The notes beneath the pieces are model-generated. The model did no database searches, was not told the origin of the DNA, and was given only the letters and a program-made list of their open reading frames with translations. A program made the position numbers and the translations under genes. DNA of 64,000 bases, from contig NZ_CP046400.1 of NCBI RefSeq assembly GCF_009762795.1, forward strand, positions 2,705,501-2,769,500, read 5' to 3'. This document shows, in pieces, positions 34,203-43,490 of the stretch. The DNA is from Pseudodesulfovibrio cashew (GTDB lineage: Bacteria; Desulfobacterota; Desulfovibrionia; Desulfovibrionales; Desulfovibrionaceae). The number at the start of each line of letters is the position of its first letter. Positions within the stretch are counted from its first letter, which is position 1.

Positions 34203-35333
34203 TTATTTAAGCTCGTTGTTTATTTCTATCACGCTCTTGATGACATATTCTATTTGGTCGTCTGTCATTCGTGCGTACATGGGGATGGTCAAGGTGCGGT
34301 CACCGATTCTTTCGGCAACAGGGAGCATGCCTGGCTGACAGCCGTATTTTTGCTTGTAGAAATCAAGAAGATGGATCGCCCTGAAGTTGACGGCCACCCC
34401 GATTTCTCGTTCCTGCAGCATGGACAGCATATCGTCCCGCTTGCCGAGTGGAGCCCATACGGTGAAGAGGTGTCTGGCGTGTTTCGTATTATCGAGCACA
34501 GCGGGGAATTCCACTCCCGCTTCTGAAAAGGCGCTTTCATATCTGCTGCAGATGTGTTCCTTTCGTTGGAGGCGGTCCTCGATGATTTTCAATTGATGGA
34601 TGAGCAATGCAGCCTGAATATCGAACATATTCGCCTTCCATCCCAGAACCGGCATGTCCCAATGCTGGTATTTGGCCGTGTAGCGATCAGCAGCAGACTT
34701 GCTCATGCCATGCAGACGGAGAGCGGTCATTTTATCTGCGAGGTCAGAGTCGTTGGTGACAATGGCGCCACCCTCGCCACAGGTAATGTTCTTCGTGGCG
34801 TAGAAGCTGAAACACGCAGCAGTGGAAAGCTCGCCGGGTTTATACCCATCCCGCTGTCCTTCGACGCAGTGGGCACAATCTTCGATGACGTCGAGCCCGT
34901 GGCGATTTGCTATGGCGGCGATGGCCTTCATGTCGGCCATTTGTCCGTACAGGTGCACGGGGATGATCGCCTTCGTGTTTTCGGTGATAGCTACTTCCAC
35001 CAAGGCCGCATCCATGTTGCCGGTCAGTGGTTCTGAATCGACAAAGACCGGGGTGGCGCCGCAGTGCTCCACGGCGTTGGCCGTAGCGATAAAAGTCATT
35101 GCCGGAACAATTACTTCATCTCCCGGACCGATTCCGAGTGCCTGAAGAGCGAGGAAAAGGGAGATGGTGCAGCTCGTCGTGCCCAGACAATGCTCGGCGC
35201 CGAGGTATGCTGCGAAATCAGCCTCGAATTGGCGGGTTTTTGGCCCTGTTGTCAGAAATACGGACTGAAGAGTCTCTGTTATGGCTTCTATTTCTTCCTG
35301 GCCGATATTATGGCGATAAAATTCGACTTTCAT
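34203..35333 (-). CDS. DegT/DnrJ/EryC1 sugar aminotransferase
   Basis: 376 residues, PLP-dependent. TTGPKTRQFEADFAAYLG and LGTTSCTISLFLALQALG are family starts. VIEDCAHCVEG holds the cofactor Asp, and FSFYATKNITCGEGGAIVT carries the Schiff-base lysine near residue 185. It transfers an amino group from glutamate to a keto nucleotide-sugar. With the adjacent SDR gene, whose stop overlaps its start, it probably makes an amino-deoxy sugar that is acetylated by the GNAT upstream. Confidence 0.88.
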   Translation of the reverse strand: MKVEFYRHNIGQEEIEAITETLQSVFLTTGPKTRQFEADFAAYLGAEHCLGTTSCTISLFLALQALGIGPGDEVIVPAMTFIATANAVEHCGATPVFVDSEPLTGNMDAALVEVAITENTKAIIPVHLYGQMADMKAIAAIANRHGLDVIEDCAHCVEGQRDGYKPGELSTAACFSFYATKNITCGEGGAIVTNDSDLADKMTALRLHGMSKSAADRYTAKYQHWDMPVLGWKANMFDIQAALLIHQLKIIEDRLQRKEHICSRYESAFSEAGVEFPAVLDNTKHARHLFTVWAPLGKRDDMLSMLQEREIGVAVNFRAIHLLDFYKQKYGCQPGMLPVAERIGDRTLTIPMYARMTDDQIEYVIKSVIEINNELK

Positions 35334-36364
35334 TATTTTAATAGCCTCCCATCGAGTTTGACTTCGGAAATGACCCGATCAGCTTCAATAAGATACTTGT
35401 ACCATTTGACGGTTACTGATTTGTCGTCAAAACGAACCTTGTTCATCTTCAGGGCTTCATAGATTTCCTGAGCCCCGTCAACCGGCGCGTATTGCGGTTC
35501 AAAGCCCAACACCTTGTTTATCTTGCTAAACTGGACATTGTAATCTCGTCGGTCCGGGTCGCTCAAGACATGGTTGACAGCAACAGGGAACGGCAGGACT
35601 TCCCGGATGATGTAGGCAAGGGTCGATATCTGATAATTGTGTTCATTCCCGCCAACATTGAAGATCTCCCCGTTGACAGTACCCGTGTCAGTCTCAAGAA
35701 CCGTCATGAAAGCGCGAGCGACGTCCCTGACATGGACGAACGGCCGCCATTGTTCGCCACCGCCCGTTATCTGGACTTCATTGTTTGCGAACGCATGGTA
35801 GGTCATGATGTTGACCGCCAGGTCGAATCTCATTCTCTTGGAGAGGCCGTACACCGTGGCGAGGCGAAGAGCAGAGACGCAGAAGTCGTCATCGGAAAGA
35901 GCGAATGCCGCATTTTCCGCTTTTATGTTGCACTCGGCATACGTGGTCAACGGCTTGGGCGACGTCTCTTCCGTGCTGGCGATGCCCGTTCCCGCACCAT
36001 AGACACTGCAGGAGCTGGCCAGGACATAGCGCCGGACCCCCGCCTCTTTGGCTTTCTGTGCGATTCTGCTACGGCCCTCGAAGTTAATGGAGGTGGTCAA
36101 CTGCCCATCGAGATCTCCGGACGGGTCGTTGGATAGAGCCGCTAGATCACATACGGCATCGACGCCTTTGAATAATTCTTTTTCACAAGACCTTACATCA
36201 CCTTTGACAAGGGTGAAGTTGGGATGATCGAGGGTTTCACCCAGCAGTGCTTGACCGAAAAAATATCGGTCCAACCCGATAACCTTGTGACCGTTTTCCA
36301 GAAGAAGGTCTGTAAGGGTCGTGCCGATATATCCGCCTGCGCCGGTGATTAAAATCGTACTCAT
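35333..36364 (-). CDS. NAD-dependent sugar epimerase/dehydratase, catalytic Lys apparently replaced
   Basis: 343 residues. ILITGAGGYIGTTLTDLLLENG is the NAD motif, and YVLASSCSVYGAG carries the Ser. The active-site Tyr is in TTYAECNIKAENAAF, where the expected YxxxK Lys is Asn (a Lys lies two residues later). This may be a family feature or a change of function. Later RWRPFVHVRDVA-type sequence (QWRPFVHVRDVARAFM) is typical. ATG 36364 has AGGTG upstream; a GTG two codons earlier is less likely. It forms a unit with the aminotransferase. Confidence 0.8.
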   Translation of the reverse strand: MSTILITGAGGYIGTTLTDLLLENGHKVIGLDRYFFGQALLGETLDHPNFTLVKGDVRSCEKELFKGVDAVCDLAALSNDPSGDLDGQLTTSINFEGRSRIAQKAKEAGVRRYVLASSCSVYGAGTGIASTEETSPKPLTTYAECNIKAENAAFALSDDDFCVSALRLATVYGLSKRMRFDLAVNIMTYHAFANNEVQITGGGEQWRPFVHVRDVARAFMTVLETDTGTVNGEIFNVGGNEHNYQISTLAYIIREVLPFPVAVNHVLSDPDRRDYNVQFSKINKVLGFEPQYAPVDGAQEIYEALKMNKVRFDDKSVTVKWYKYLIEADRVISEVKLDGRLLK

Positions 36365-36423
36365 AGTCACCTACTGTTTGATATAGTTGCTATTCGATGC
36401 TTCCAGTTGCTGGAATATTTCCG

Positions 36424-37110
36424 TTAGATATTCCTGTGGAACACCATGTCCAAGCTGGAAATGGTGTACCCTAGCTTGCTGTACATTCGTGTGGCCGGTA
36501 CGTTCTCCATTTGGGTAATGACGGAGAACAGATTGCAATCGCTGTACTTTTGTTCAGCTGCAAGAATGAGTTTCCTGGCAATCCCTTGCCTTTTGAAAGG
36601 AGTATCCACGGCAACGAGGTCAATGTCGAAGACTCCATCTTCGACAATGAGCAGCAGGAAGCCGGCAATCGTGCCCTGGCTTTCCCAGACCAGCATGTCG
36701 GTTCCCCTGTTGCCACTGAAATAATTGGTAGCCCATGATGCGTTGAGTTCGTCCGCATAAGGCCGGAGCTTTTCGTCCAGATGGAAACGGTCATAGCTGT
36801 ATGATTTTAACGCTATATCCCAAATCCTGTTCTTGTCTTCAGCAACGGCACTTCTGATGTTCGCGTAAGTCTCGCCCTGGGTCGCCTGCTCTTTTTGAAG
36901 CGTGACCTGTGTATTAATGAATTGAAATCCGTTGGCCAGCAGGGCATTGGCGCCCTCAATGTCGGATGATGCAATTTTCCCGAACACAAAACGAGCGTTC
37001 GGTGGTACCGGAGAGAGAGTCCTCTCGTCGTACCGGATTTCAGGATCAAGTCTATAGGCTTGGCAGTGAATGTGGGCTGTAAGCCAGGGATCTTCGAGGT
37101 ATGCGTTCAT
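36424..37110 (-). CDS. GNAT N-acetyltransferase, WecD-like
   Basis: 228 residues. The N-terminal domain has ARFVFGKIASSDIEGANALL followed by GFQFINTQVTLQKE, which strongly recalls WecD (dTDP-4-amino-4,6-dideoxygalactose acetyltransferase). The C-terminal GNAT fold has IDLVAVDTPFKRQGIARKLI, with the acetyl-CoA loop near residue 175. It probably acetylates the amino sugar made by the aminotransferase and SDR next to it. ATG 37110 comes eight bases after the stop of the membrane glycosyltransferase gene; the longer frame overlaps that gene. Confidence 0.78.
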   Translation of the reverse strand: MNAYLEDPWLTAHIHCQAYRLDPEIRYDERTLSPVPPNARFVFGKIASSDIEGANALLANGFQFINTQVTLQKEQATQGETYANIRSAVAEDKNRIWDIALKSYSYDRFHLDEKLRPYADELNASWATNYFSGNRGTDMLVWESQGTIAGFLLLIVEDGVFDIDLVAVDTPFKRQGIARKLILAAEQKYSDCNLFSVITQMENVPATRMYSKLGYTISSLDMVFHRNI

Positions 37111-37117
37111 CGAGACT

Positions 37118-38608
37118 TTAACTATCCTTGCCGGTTGGCAGTAATTTTTGAGCGTAGGAGTTTTTTCTGTCAAAATGAATTGTTGCGCCAGGAGGACTTG
37201 TGCTGTCGCCTCCAGGGGGAACATAAAGGCATTTGAGCTTGTCGATTCTGATCAATTCTCCGTCTAGGTAGGATGCAATCTGTGTTTTGTCATGCAAAAA
37301 AAGCCAGACAAGACGATTCTTCTCTCGTTTCATAGCCATCTTGATGTGATCTTCCCTGATGCCTTTAGGTTTGATCTCGACATTGAACAGAGTGTAGAAT
37401 AACCCTTCAATATAATTGGGGTTCCATGGCTTCCATTCCAGAATGATCGGAGTTTTAGATGCGAGCAGTGGAGCAACGACTTGTTCGTTTTTTGTCACTT
37501 GAACTATGGCATTGGTGCTTTGGATCTTTTTGGCTGAGAATCCTGCGAATGCGATAAACAGAATGATGAAAAGAGAGGTTGCCAGTCTAGGGAAGCGGAA
37601 CCGCAATTCGAAAAGAGAATTGCAGAGGAGCATGAGGCCGAAGGGGGCAGCTGTCATCCAGTAGCGTGATGAGGGCCACGTGGCTGGCTTAATCGGGTTT
37701 ACCCCAGCAACCATGTAGACCAGTAGAAATACATATCCAAGGTAGAGAATGGAAATCGCCTTCCAACGCTGATCTTGAGTTTTCAGAGTCGCAATTGCGG
37801 AAATGATAGTCAGGATGAGTACCGGAATCAGGCCTCGCAGTTTTTTGAATTCAATAAAACGCAGCAGGTAGTCTGTTATTGAAAGGCTTTCGTGCCTAGC
37901 GATGGCTGTTTGTGTGACTACCCCTATCCGCCCCATCACGTTTCCCGTGTCCCACCAGAAGAAGGCCCATTCCAAAAGGCAAAGAACCCCAACGGAAACA
38001 GCAAACAGGATGAGTGGTTTGACTTTGCGGGATGGAAGAAAAATTAACAGCGCCAATCCCGGAAAGACGTATACAGCGGTGAGTCGGGCACTCCATATGA
38101 GATAAAAGGCACAGGCTGCCATGAGGATGTAGCCGGTGTTTTTCCTTTCATGCCATGCAAGGATTGCCCATATGGCTATTGCCAGAAAGGTAAACTGGAA
38201 AATGCTGGGCCAGAGTTGACTTCCCGACTGCGTCAACTGTGGAAAGAGAATAGTCGTGATGGCGACGATTATGCCAAATCGTTCGTTCTTGAGTTGGGCT
38301 CCGATGAGATACATGAACACGGAGCCCACGGAAGCCGACAAAATCGGCAGAACGTAATACAGGGCTGGCTTGTTGCCGAATAATTCCAGAAGTCCCCATA
38401 GGGGCATCGTGATTATTAACCTGGCTGTGTGATGGGACCATTGAAGGTTTTCAATGCCGTATTGGAGTGAGCTGGCAAAGTCCCATCGCATGCAATTGTC
38501 ACCGCCGATGTCGACGTACTCTGCGGTTATTATCCTAACTGCCACGCTGAGTATAAAGAGCAGCAGTATTGTCCGATTTTTGTGGGGAATCAGGGCCGTC
38601 TTGGGCAT
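37118..38608 (-). CDS. ArnT/GT39-like membrane glycosyltransferase
   Basis: 496 residues with about eleven membrane helices and a soluble tail of about 110 residues. An early loop with MRWDFASSLQYGIENLQWSHH follows the first helix and holds an Asp of the type used by GT-C enzymes (ArnT, PMT). Such enzymes add a sugar from a lipid-phosphate donor on the periplasmic side. Homology is weak and a polymerase or ligase role cannot be excluded. It is first in the operon that continues with the WecD-like acetyltransferase. Moderately AT-rich. Confidence 0.65.
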   Translation of the reverse strand: MPKTALIPHKNRTILLLFILSVAVRIITAEYVDIGGDNCMRWDFASSLQYGIENLQWSHHTARLIITMPLWGLLELFGNKPALYYVLPILSASVGSVFMYLIGAQLKNERFGIIVAITTILFPQLTQSGSQLWPSIFQFTFLAIAIWAILAWHERKNTGYILMAACAFYLIWSARLTAVYVFPGLALLIFLPSRKVKPLILFAVSVGVLCLLEWAFFWWDTGNVMGRIGVVTQTAIARHESLSITDYLLRFIEFKKLRGLIPVLILTIISAIATLKTQDQRWKAISILYLGYVFLLVYMVAGVNPIKPATWPSSRYWMTAAPFGLMLLCNSLFELRFRFPRLATSLFIILFIAFAGFSAKKIQSTNAIVQVTKNEQVVAPLLASKTPIILEWKPWNPNYIEGLFYTLFNVEIKPKGIREDHIKMAMKREKNRLVWLFLHDKTQIASYLDGELIRIDKLKCLYVPPGGDSTSPPGATIHFDRKNSYAQKLLPTGKDS

Positions 38609-38719
38609 GGAGAATTCCTAATAGAGACACTGTTTGTTCGTCAAGTCGGGAGAACGTGGCTCCGGGGTCTTTGTTCGCGACGAGCAGCATACTGAGTTAA
38701 GTTGAACAATGAAAGTGCC

Positions 38720-38760
38720 AAAAAATAAAAAAGCGCGCCACGGAGAATCCCGTGGCGCGC
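38720..38760 (-). terminator. Rho-independent terminator of the amino-acid ABC operon
   Basis: Perfect 11-bp stem (38733-38743 with 38750-38760) and six-base loop, followed on the minus strand by TTTTTTATTTTTTGG. It lies 17 bases after the ATP-binding gene stop. Confidence 0.92.
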
Positions 38761-38776
38761 TCCGATAAGTCTTTAA

Positions 38777-39508
38777 TTACAAGATCTGGCTCAGGAAGAG
38801 CTTGGTGCGGTCGTTCTGCGGGTCGGTGAAGAAGTGCTCAGGGGTGCCCACTTCGACGATCTTGCCTTCATCCATGAACACGACCTGGTCGGCCACTTCG
38901 CGGGCGAAGCCCATTTCGTGGGTCACGACCACCATGGTCATGCCTTCCTTGGCAAGGGTTTTCATGACGTCCAGGACTTCGCCGACCATCTCCGGGTCCA
39001 GGGCCGAGGTCGGCTCGTCGAAGAGCATGACCTTGGGGTCCATGGCCAGGGCGCGGGCAATCGCCACGCGCTGCTGCTGGCCGCCGGATAGTTGGCCCGG
39101 GTAGTTGTCCGCTTTGGCGTGGATGCCGACCTTGTTTAATAGGGTCATGGCCTTTTCCGAGGATTCCTTCTTGCCGCGCTTGCGCACCGAGATCTGGCCC
39201 ACGGTGACGTTCTCCAGCACGGTGAGGTGCGGGAACAGATTGAAGGACTGGAAGACCATACCCACTTCCATGCGGACCTTGTTGATGTCGGTCTTGGGGT
39301 CGAGGATGTCCACCCCGTCGATCATGATGTGGCCGGAGTTGGCGTGTTCCAGACGGTTCAGGCAGCGCAGGAAGGTAGACTTGCCCGAGCCCGAGGGGCC
39401 GATGACCACGACCACCTCACCGGGATCAACGTGGTAGGACACGTCATGCAGGGCCTGGACCTCATGGGGCACGAAGAATGTTTTGTATACGTTCTTAACA
39501 TCGATCAT
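38777..39508 (-). CDS. Polar amino-acid ABC transporter ATP-binding protein
   Basis: 243 residues, GlnQ/HisP type. Walker A is GPSGSGKST (about residues 36-44), Q-loop [12 protein letters not shown], signature [15 protein letters not shown], Walker [14 protein letters not shown], and H-loop [12 protein letters not shown]. It energises import of a polar amino acid together with the permease and binding protein upstream. ATG 39508 has GGAGG and lies one base from the permease stop; an in-frame start 13 codons earlier overlaps the permease. Confidence 0.93.
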   Translation of the reverse strand: MIDVKNVYKTFFVPHEVQALHDVSYHVDPGEVVVVIGPSGSGKSTFLRCLNRLEHANSGHIMIDGVDILDPKTDINKVRMEVGMVFQSFNLFPHLTVLENVTVGQISVRKRGKKESSEKAMTLLNKVGIHAKADNYPGQLSGGQQQRVAIARALAMDPKVMLFDEPTSALDPEMVGEVLDVMKTLAKEGMTMVVVTHEMGFAREVADQVVFMDEGKIVEVGTPEHFFTDPQNDRTKLFLSQIL

Positions 39509-39509
39509 C

Positions 39510-40520
39510 TTAGGCCTCCGCAGTCCGCTTTTCGAGGTATTGGACAAACATGGACAGGGCGAAGGTGAGCACCAGGTACATGATGCCGCACAGGAACCAG
39601 AGTTCGTAGGGCATGAGGCTGGTGGTCACGGCCTCGCGCGTGGCCTTGGTCAACTCCCGAATGGCGATGACGCCGAGCAGAGAGGAGTCCTTGATCAGCG
39701 AGATGAACTGTCCGGCCAGGGGTGGCAGAATGCGTTTGAAAGCCTGGGGCAGGATGATTTTGGCCATGGCCTTGGTCTTGGTCATGCCCAGGGAACGCGC
39801 CGCCTCCATTTGCCCTTTGTGGATGGACTGGATGCCGGCGCGGACGATTTCGGCCACGTAGGCTCCGGCGAAAATGGCCAGAGAGGCTACGCCGAACCAG
39901 AGTTCCGGTATCTGGAACAATCCCATCTTGAGCAGCAGGTTGTTGATGATCGTCCCCAGCACGAAGTACCAGATCATGATCTGGACCAGGAGCGGGGTGC
40001 CGCGGATGAGTTCGATGTAGGTGATGGCGGACCATTTAAGACACGGATTGGTGGATATCCTTGCCAGGCCTGTGAAAAGGCCGAGCAGAACACCCAGCAC
40101 GATGGACACCATACTGACTTCTACGGTTACGATGAGACCCTCAAGGAGCAGCCCCATCCGGCCTTCGTCATAACCGCCCAGCGGGTCGCCCATATAAACG
40201 AAGTCGCCTTCGGTGACCGTAAGGTCGGAGCCGGGGACGGTGTAGTATTCCGAGTCGGTGTCGCTCTTGACGATAACGACGGAGTCTTCACCTTTCTTGG
40301 TGATGGAGGAGATCTCGCCCTCGATCTCCGATCTCACCTCGACGTGTTCCGTATAATAGAAATAACGCGGGAGCCGGTTCCATCGCCAGATGTAGTCAGT
40401 CTGAGTTGTGGCCCAGTAGAATCCGAGACAGCTCCCGACCAGCAGGACGACGTAAACCGCCTTCCAAAAAGTATTTTTGTCGAACCCGCCAGCGGACTCG
40501 ACTTTTTCCTTGTTGGTCAT
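39510..40520 (-). CDS. Polar amino-acid ABC transporter permease with extra periplasmic domain
   Basis: 336 residues, longer than the usual 220-250. After the first helix (about residues 20-40) comes an extra polar stretch of about 80 residues with small-barrel character ([37 protein letters not shown]). The normal HisM/GlnP permease core then starts near residue 128. The EAA loop [20 protein letters not shown] is near residue 245. The extra domain faces the periplasm by position. It sits between the binding-protein and ATPase genes. Confidence 0.88.
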   Translation of the reverse strand: MTNKEKVESAGGFDKNTFWKAVYVVLLVGSCLGFYWATTQTDYIWRWNRLPRYFYYTEHVEVRSEIEGEISSITKKGEDSVVIVKSDTDSEYYTVPGSDLTVTEGDFVYMGDPLGGYDEGRMGLLLEGLIVTVEVSMVSIVLGVLLGLFTGLARISTNPCLKWSAITYIELIRGTPLLVQIMIWYFVLGTIINNLLLKMGLFQIPELWFGVASLAIFAGAYVAEIVRAGIQSIHKGQMEAARSLGMTKTKAMAKIILPQAFKRILPPLAGQFISLIKDSSLLGVIAIRELTKATREAVTTSLMPYELWFLCGIMYLVLTFALSMFVQYLEKRTAEA

Positions 40521-40545
40521 GCAAATGCTCTGTTGTGTTGATGCG

Positions 40546-40583
40546 AAAAAAAGGGCCGGGGACCGCCTTTCGGCAGCCCCCGG
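40546..40583 (-). terminator. Intra-operon terminator between binding protein and permease
   Basis: On the minus strand CCGGGG (40583-40578) pairs with CCCCGG (40561-40556), and an inner GCC/GGC closes a four-base loop. CCC and TTTTTTT follow. It lies between the binding-protein stop and the permease start and should let only part of the transcripts continue, giving excess binding protein. Confidence 0.75.
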
Positions 40584-40598
40584 TTGGGAATAGCTATG

Positions 40599-41423
40599 CT
40601 ACTGGATGTCCTTGTACCACTGATCGGAACCGAACCACTTGTTGTAGATGCGGTCGTAGCGGCCGTCGTTCTTCATCTGGCGCAGGAAGTTGTTGAGCCA
40701 GTTCAGGAAGTCCGGGTCACCCTTGTTGATGGCCCAGCCCAGGGGCTCGTAGGTGAAGGGCTTGTTCAGGAACTTCATGCCGGCGGCCTTGCCGTGCTGA
40801 GCATAGAAGATGGAGGTCATGGGCAGGTCGTAGACGGTGGCGTCGGACTTGCCGTTCATGGTTTCCAGCATGGCCTGGTCTTCCATCTCGAAGGACTTGT
40901 AGGTGGCCTTGGGGAAGAGGCGCTTGGCGGCCTGTTCGCCGGTGGTGCCCAGCTTGGAGGTGATGGTGTACTTGGGATCGTTCAGGTCCTTCCAGGAGGT
41001 GATCTTGTCAGCGGACTGCTTGGAGATCAGCGCGGTCTGGCCGACGATGATGTAGGGATCGGCGAAGTTGACCTTCAGGTTGCGCTCCTGGTTGACGGTC
41101 ATGCCGGAGGCGATCAGGTCGTACTTGTTGGAAAGGAGGCCGGGGATGATGCCGTCCCAGGCGGTGTTGACGAGTTCCAGCTTCACGCCCATGGCCTTGG
41201 CCATTTCCTTGACCATGTCGACATCGAAGCCGACGACGTTGCCTTTCTTGTCGGTCATCTCGAACGGCATGTAACCGGCTTCGAGGCCAACGCGGAGCGT
41301 GCCGGACTGGACGATTTTTTCGAGGGTGGAAGCTTTTGCGAGTTCGATGTCTGCCGCGTTGGCGGACACGGCTGCGCACAGAAGCAGGGACAGCATGGCC
41401 AGAATGGTAATGATACGTTTCAT
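40599..41423 (-). CDS. Polar amino-acid ABC transporter substrate-binding protein
   Basis: 274 residues. A signal peptide (MKRIITILAMLSLLLCAAVS, cut near ANAAD) is followed by a SBP_bac_3 fold: GTLRVGLEAGYMPFEMTDKKG, FDVDMVKEMAKAMGVKLELV, and the arginine-containing SGMTVNQERNLKVNFADPY. It binds a polar amino acid in the periplasm. ATG 41423 has GGAGGAAAGG upstream. It is first in the operon, and the partial terminator after it suggests a higher copy number than the permease. Confidence 0.92.
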   Translation of the reverse strand: MKRIITILAMLSLLLCAAVSANAADIELAKASTLEKIVQSGTLRVGLEAGYMPFEMTDKKGNVVGFDVDMVKEMAKAMGVKLELVNTAWDGIIPGLLSNKYDLIASGMTVNQERNLKVNFADPYIIVGQTALISKQSADKITSWKDLNDPKYTITSKLGTTGEQAAKRLFPKATYKSFEMEDQAMLETMNGKSDATVYDLPMTSIFYAQHGKAAGMKFLNKPFTYEPLGWAINKGDPDFLNWLNNFLRQMKNDGRYDRIYNKWFGSDQWYKDIQ

Positions 41424-41858
41424 CCTTTCCTCCAAATGGAACGTGGTTGTGTTGATATGCCTCCGTTCGACGGCTTCGGTCCGGGTAAACCGTGGACGCC
41501 GAATCGTGGATTCCAGACTCCGTTGCGCGGAATAGCGGATAACCGAATACCGCGCGACATTTTTCCATAGCCTGATGCCGGGGAAAAGACAAGGAGGGGG
41601 CCGCCTTTCTCTGGCTTTGACAAAAAGGTTAAGGATGTCTGTAATTCTGTTTTTTTGTTATTTTTTCGTATAAAATTCTCAAACGATTGTTTCAGTATTG
41701 TGCGTTTTGATCAAAATTCTACGACATTCGATATGTCGCGTAAAAAAGGAAAAATGAATCAATTTGAAATGTAATGCACTTACTCTCCTCTTCAAGGTGT
41801 GGTAGGGATTGGACAAGCTTTTACGAGTGAAGTTTTCTTATGTGAAACAGGGGTTGCC
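41424..41858. other. Divergent intergenic region, AT-rich
   Basis: 435 bases between the binding-protein gene and the hybrid kinase. The part 41640-41800 is strongly AT-rich (runs of T and A), as expected for promoters and regulator binding. No well-spaced consensus promoter, riboswitch or gene was recognised. Confidence 0.5.
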
Positions 41859-43427
41859 ATGCATTCGGAACGAATTCTTGTGGTGGAAGACGATCCTCTC
41901 GCCCGTCTGGACATCCAGACGGCGCTGGAAAGGGCCGGATACGAGGTTGCCGGCATGGCTGCTTCCGGCTGCGAGGCCATAGAGATGGCGGACTCGCTGC
42001 GTCCGGACCTGGTGCTCATGGACATTCGTCTTGAAGGGGATATGGACGGGGTCGAGGCCGCACAGGAAATCTCCCGCCACCAGGATCTTCCCGTCATTTT
42101 TCTCACTGTCTACGCCGACGAGGAGACCCTGCGCTGGGCCAAAGCCTCGGGCCCTTTCGGCTATCTGCTTAAGCCCGTGGATCACAAGGAACTCAAGTCC
42201 GCCATCGAGGTGGGGTTGTATAAGCACCAGATGGAACGGGAACTCAAGCGCGCCAAGGAGGCCGCCGAAGCTGCCAGCCGGGCCAAGACGTCTTTCCTGG
42301 GGACCATCAGTCATGAACTGCGGACTCCCATGAATGGCGTGCTGGGCATGGCGGAACTGTTGCTTTTATCCGACCTGGGGCCTCCCTACAGGGAAAACGT
42401 ACAGCTCATCAGGGAATCGGCCATGTCCCTGCTGTCGGTGCTGAACAAGATCATCGATTATTCCAAGCTCGAAACCTCCGCACTCAAGCTCCGGGAACTC
42501 GATTTCCGCTTGGAGGATCTGGCGACCGGCCTTATTTCCCAGTACGAGAAAACCGCTGAGGCCAAGGGGGTGGAGTTGGGATACACCATATCGCCGGACA
42601 TCCCCGGATGGGTCTGCGGCGATTCAGGCAAAATTCGGCAGGTCCTTGGCAACCTGCTCAATAATGCGGTGAAATTCACTGAAAAGGGTAGGGTGGACGT
42701 GGAAATTCATCCTGCATCCCTTGGGGCTCTGCCTGTGGGATCGATGGGAGAATTCGCCGTTGAGGTTCGGGTTCTAGACACTGGCATCGGGATTCCTGAG
42801 GAAAAGTTGGAGGCCATGTTCGATTCCTTCACCCTGGCAGAGGACCATCTGAGCCACACCAGCGGCGCGTTGGGACTGGGGCTGGCCATCGTCCAGCGGT
42901 TGCTCACGCTGCTGGGGGGGAACGTGTCGTGCGAGAGCGAGACCGGGCGCGGGAGCACCTTCTCCTTCGTCATTCCCCTGAAGGCCAGTCGTTACGAACC
43001 GCAGGGCAAGGCCGGGACCTGTCCTGTCAAGGAGCGCAAGCTCGACGGCGTGCGCGTCCTGGTAGCAGAGGACGATCTTATCAACCAGCGTTACATTATG
43101 CGGCTGCTGGAGAAGATGGGGGCGTCCGTCACCCTGGCCGAGGATGGCGCGCAGGCCGTGGATGCGCTCCGCCAGGACGAATTCCACGCCGTGCTGATGG
43201 ATGTGGAGATGCCGGTGCTCAACGGCATAGAGGCCACGCGCCTCATTCGCGATCCGCAGTCAGGTTGCCGCAATCCCGACATTCCCATCATTGCGCTCAC
43301 GGCACACGCCATGTGGGCCGACGAGCAGCGCTGCCTGAACGCGGGCATGGACGATTACGTGCCCAAGCCGGTGGAAATAGATACCGTCGCCAGCATGATC
43401 CTTTCCATCCTCGGGCGGAATCCGTGA
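41859..43427 (+). CDS. Hybrid histidine kinase: receiver, HisKA, HATPase, receiver
   Basis: 522 residues, cytosolic, no membrane segment. The N-terminal receiver has ILVVEDDPLARLD, Asp55 in LVLMDIRL, and KPVD. A coiled linker follows, then the kinase with His152 in GTISHELRTPMNGVLG. The HATPase N box is GNLLNNAVKFTEKG and the G boxes include DTGIGIPEE and GLGLAIVQRLL. The C-terminal receiver (VLVAEDDLINQRYI, VLMDVEMPVLNGIEA) ends at the stop. It likely feeds an HPt protein such as the one at 9126. ATG 41859 is chosen because the receiver starts there; the ribosome site is weak. Confidence 0.9.
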   Translation: MHSERILVVEDDPLARLDIQTALERAGYEVAGMAASGCEAIEMADSLRPDLVLMDIRLEGDMDGVEAAQEISRHQDLPVIFLTVYADEETLRWAKASGPFGYLLKPVDHKELKSAIEVGLYKHQMERELKRAKEAAEAASRAKTSFLGTISHELRTPMNGVLGMAELLLLSDLGPPYRENVQLIRESAMSLLSVLNKIIDYSKLETSALKLRELDFRLEDLATGLISQYEKTAEAKGVELGYTISPDIPGWVCGDSGKIRQVLGNLLNNAVKFTEKGRVDVEIHPASLGALPVGSMGEFAVEVRVLDTGIGIPEEKLEAMFDSFTLAEDHLSHTSGALGLGLAIVQRLLTLLGGNVSCESETGRGSTFSFVIPLKASRYEPQGKAGTCPVKERKLDGVRVLVAEDDLINQRYIMRLLEKMGASVTLAEDGAQAVDALRQDEFHAVLMDVEMPVLNGIEATRLIRDPQSGCRNPDIPIIALTAHAMWADEQRCLNAGMDDYVPKPVEIDTVASMILSILGRNP

Positions 43428-43490
43428 TTTGTGTCATTGACGTGGCATCGTTCGGGGAATACTGATCAAAGCACGGAGTCGATACGTTAC

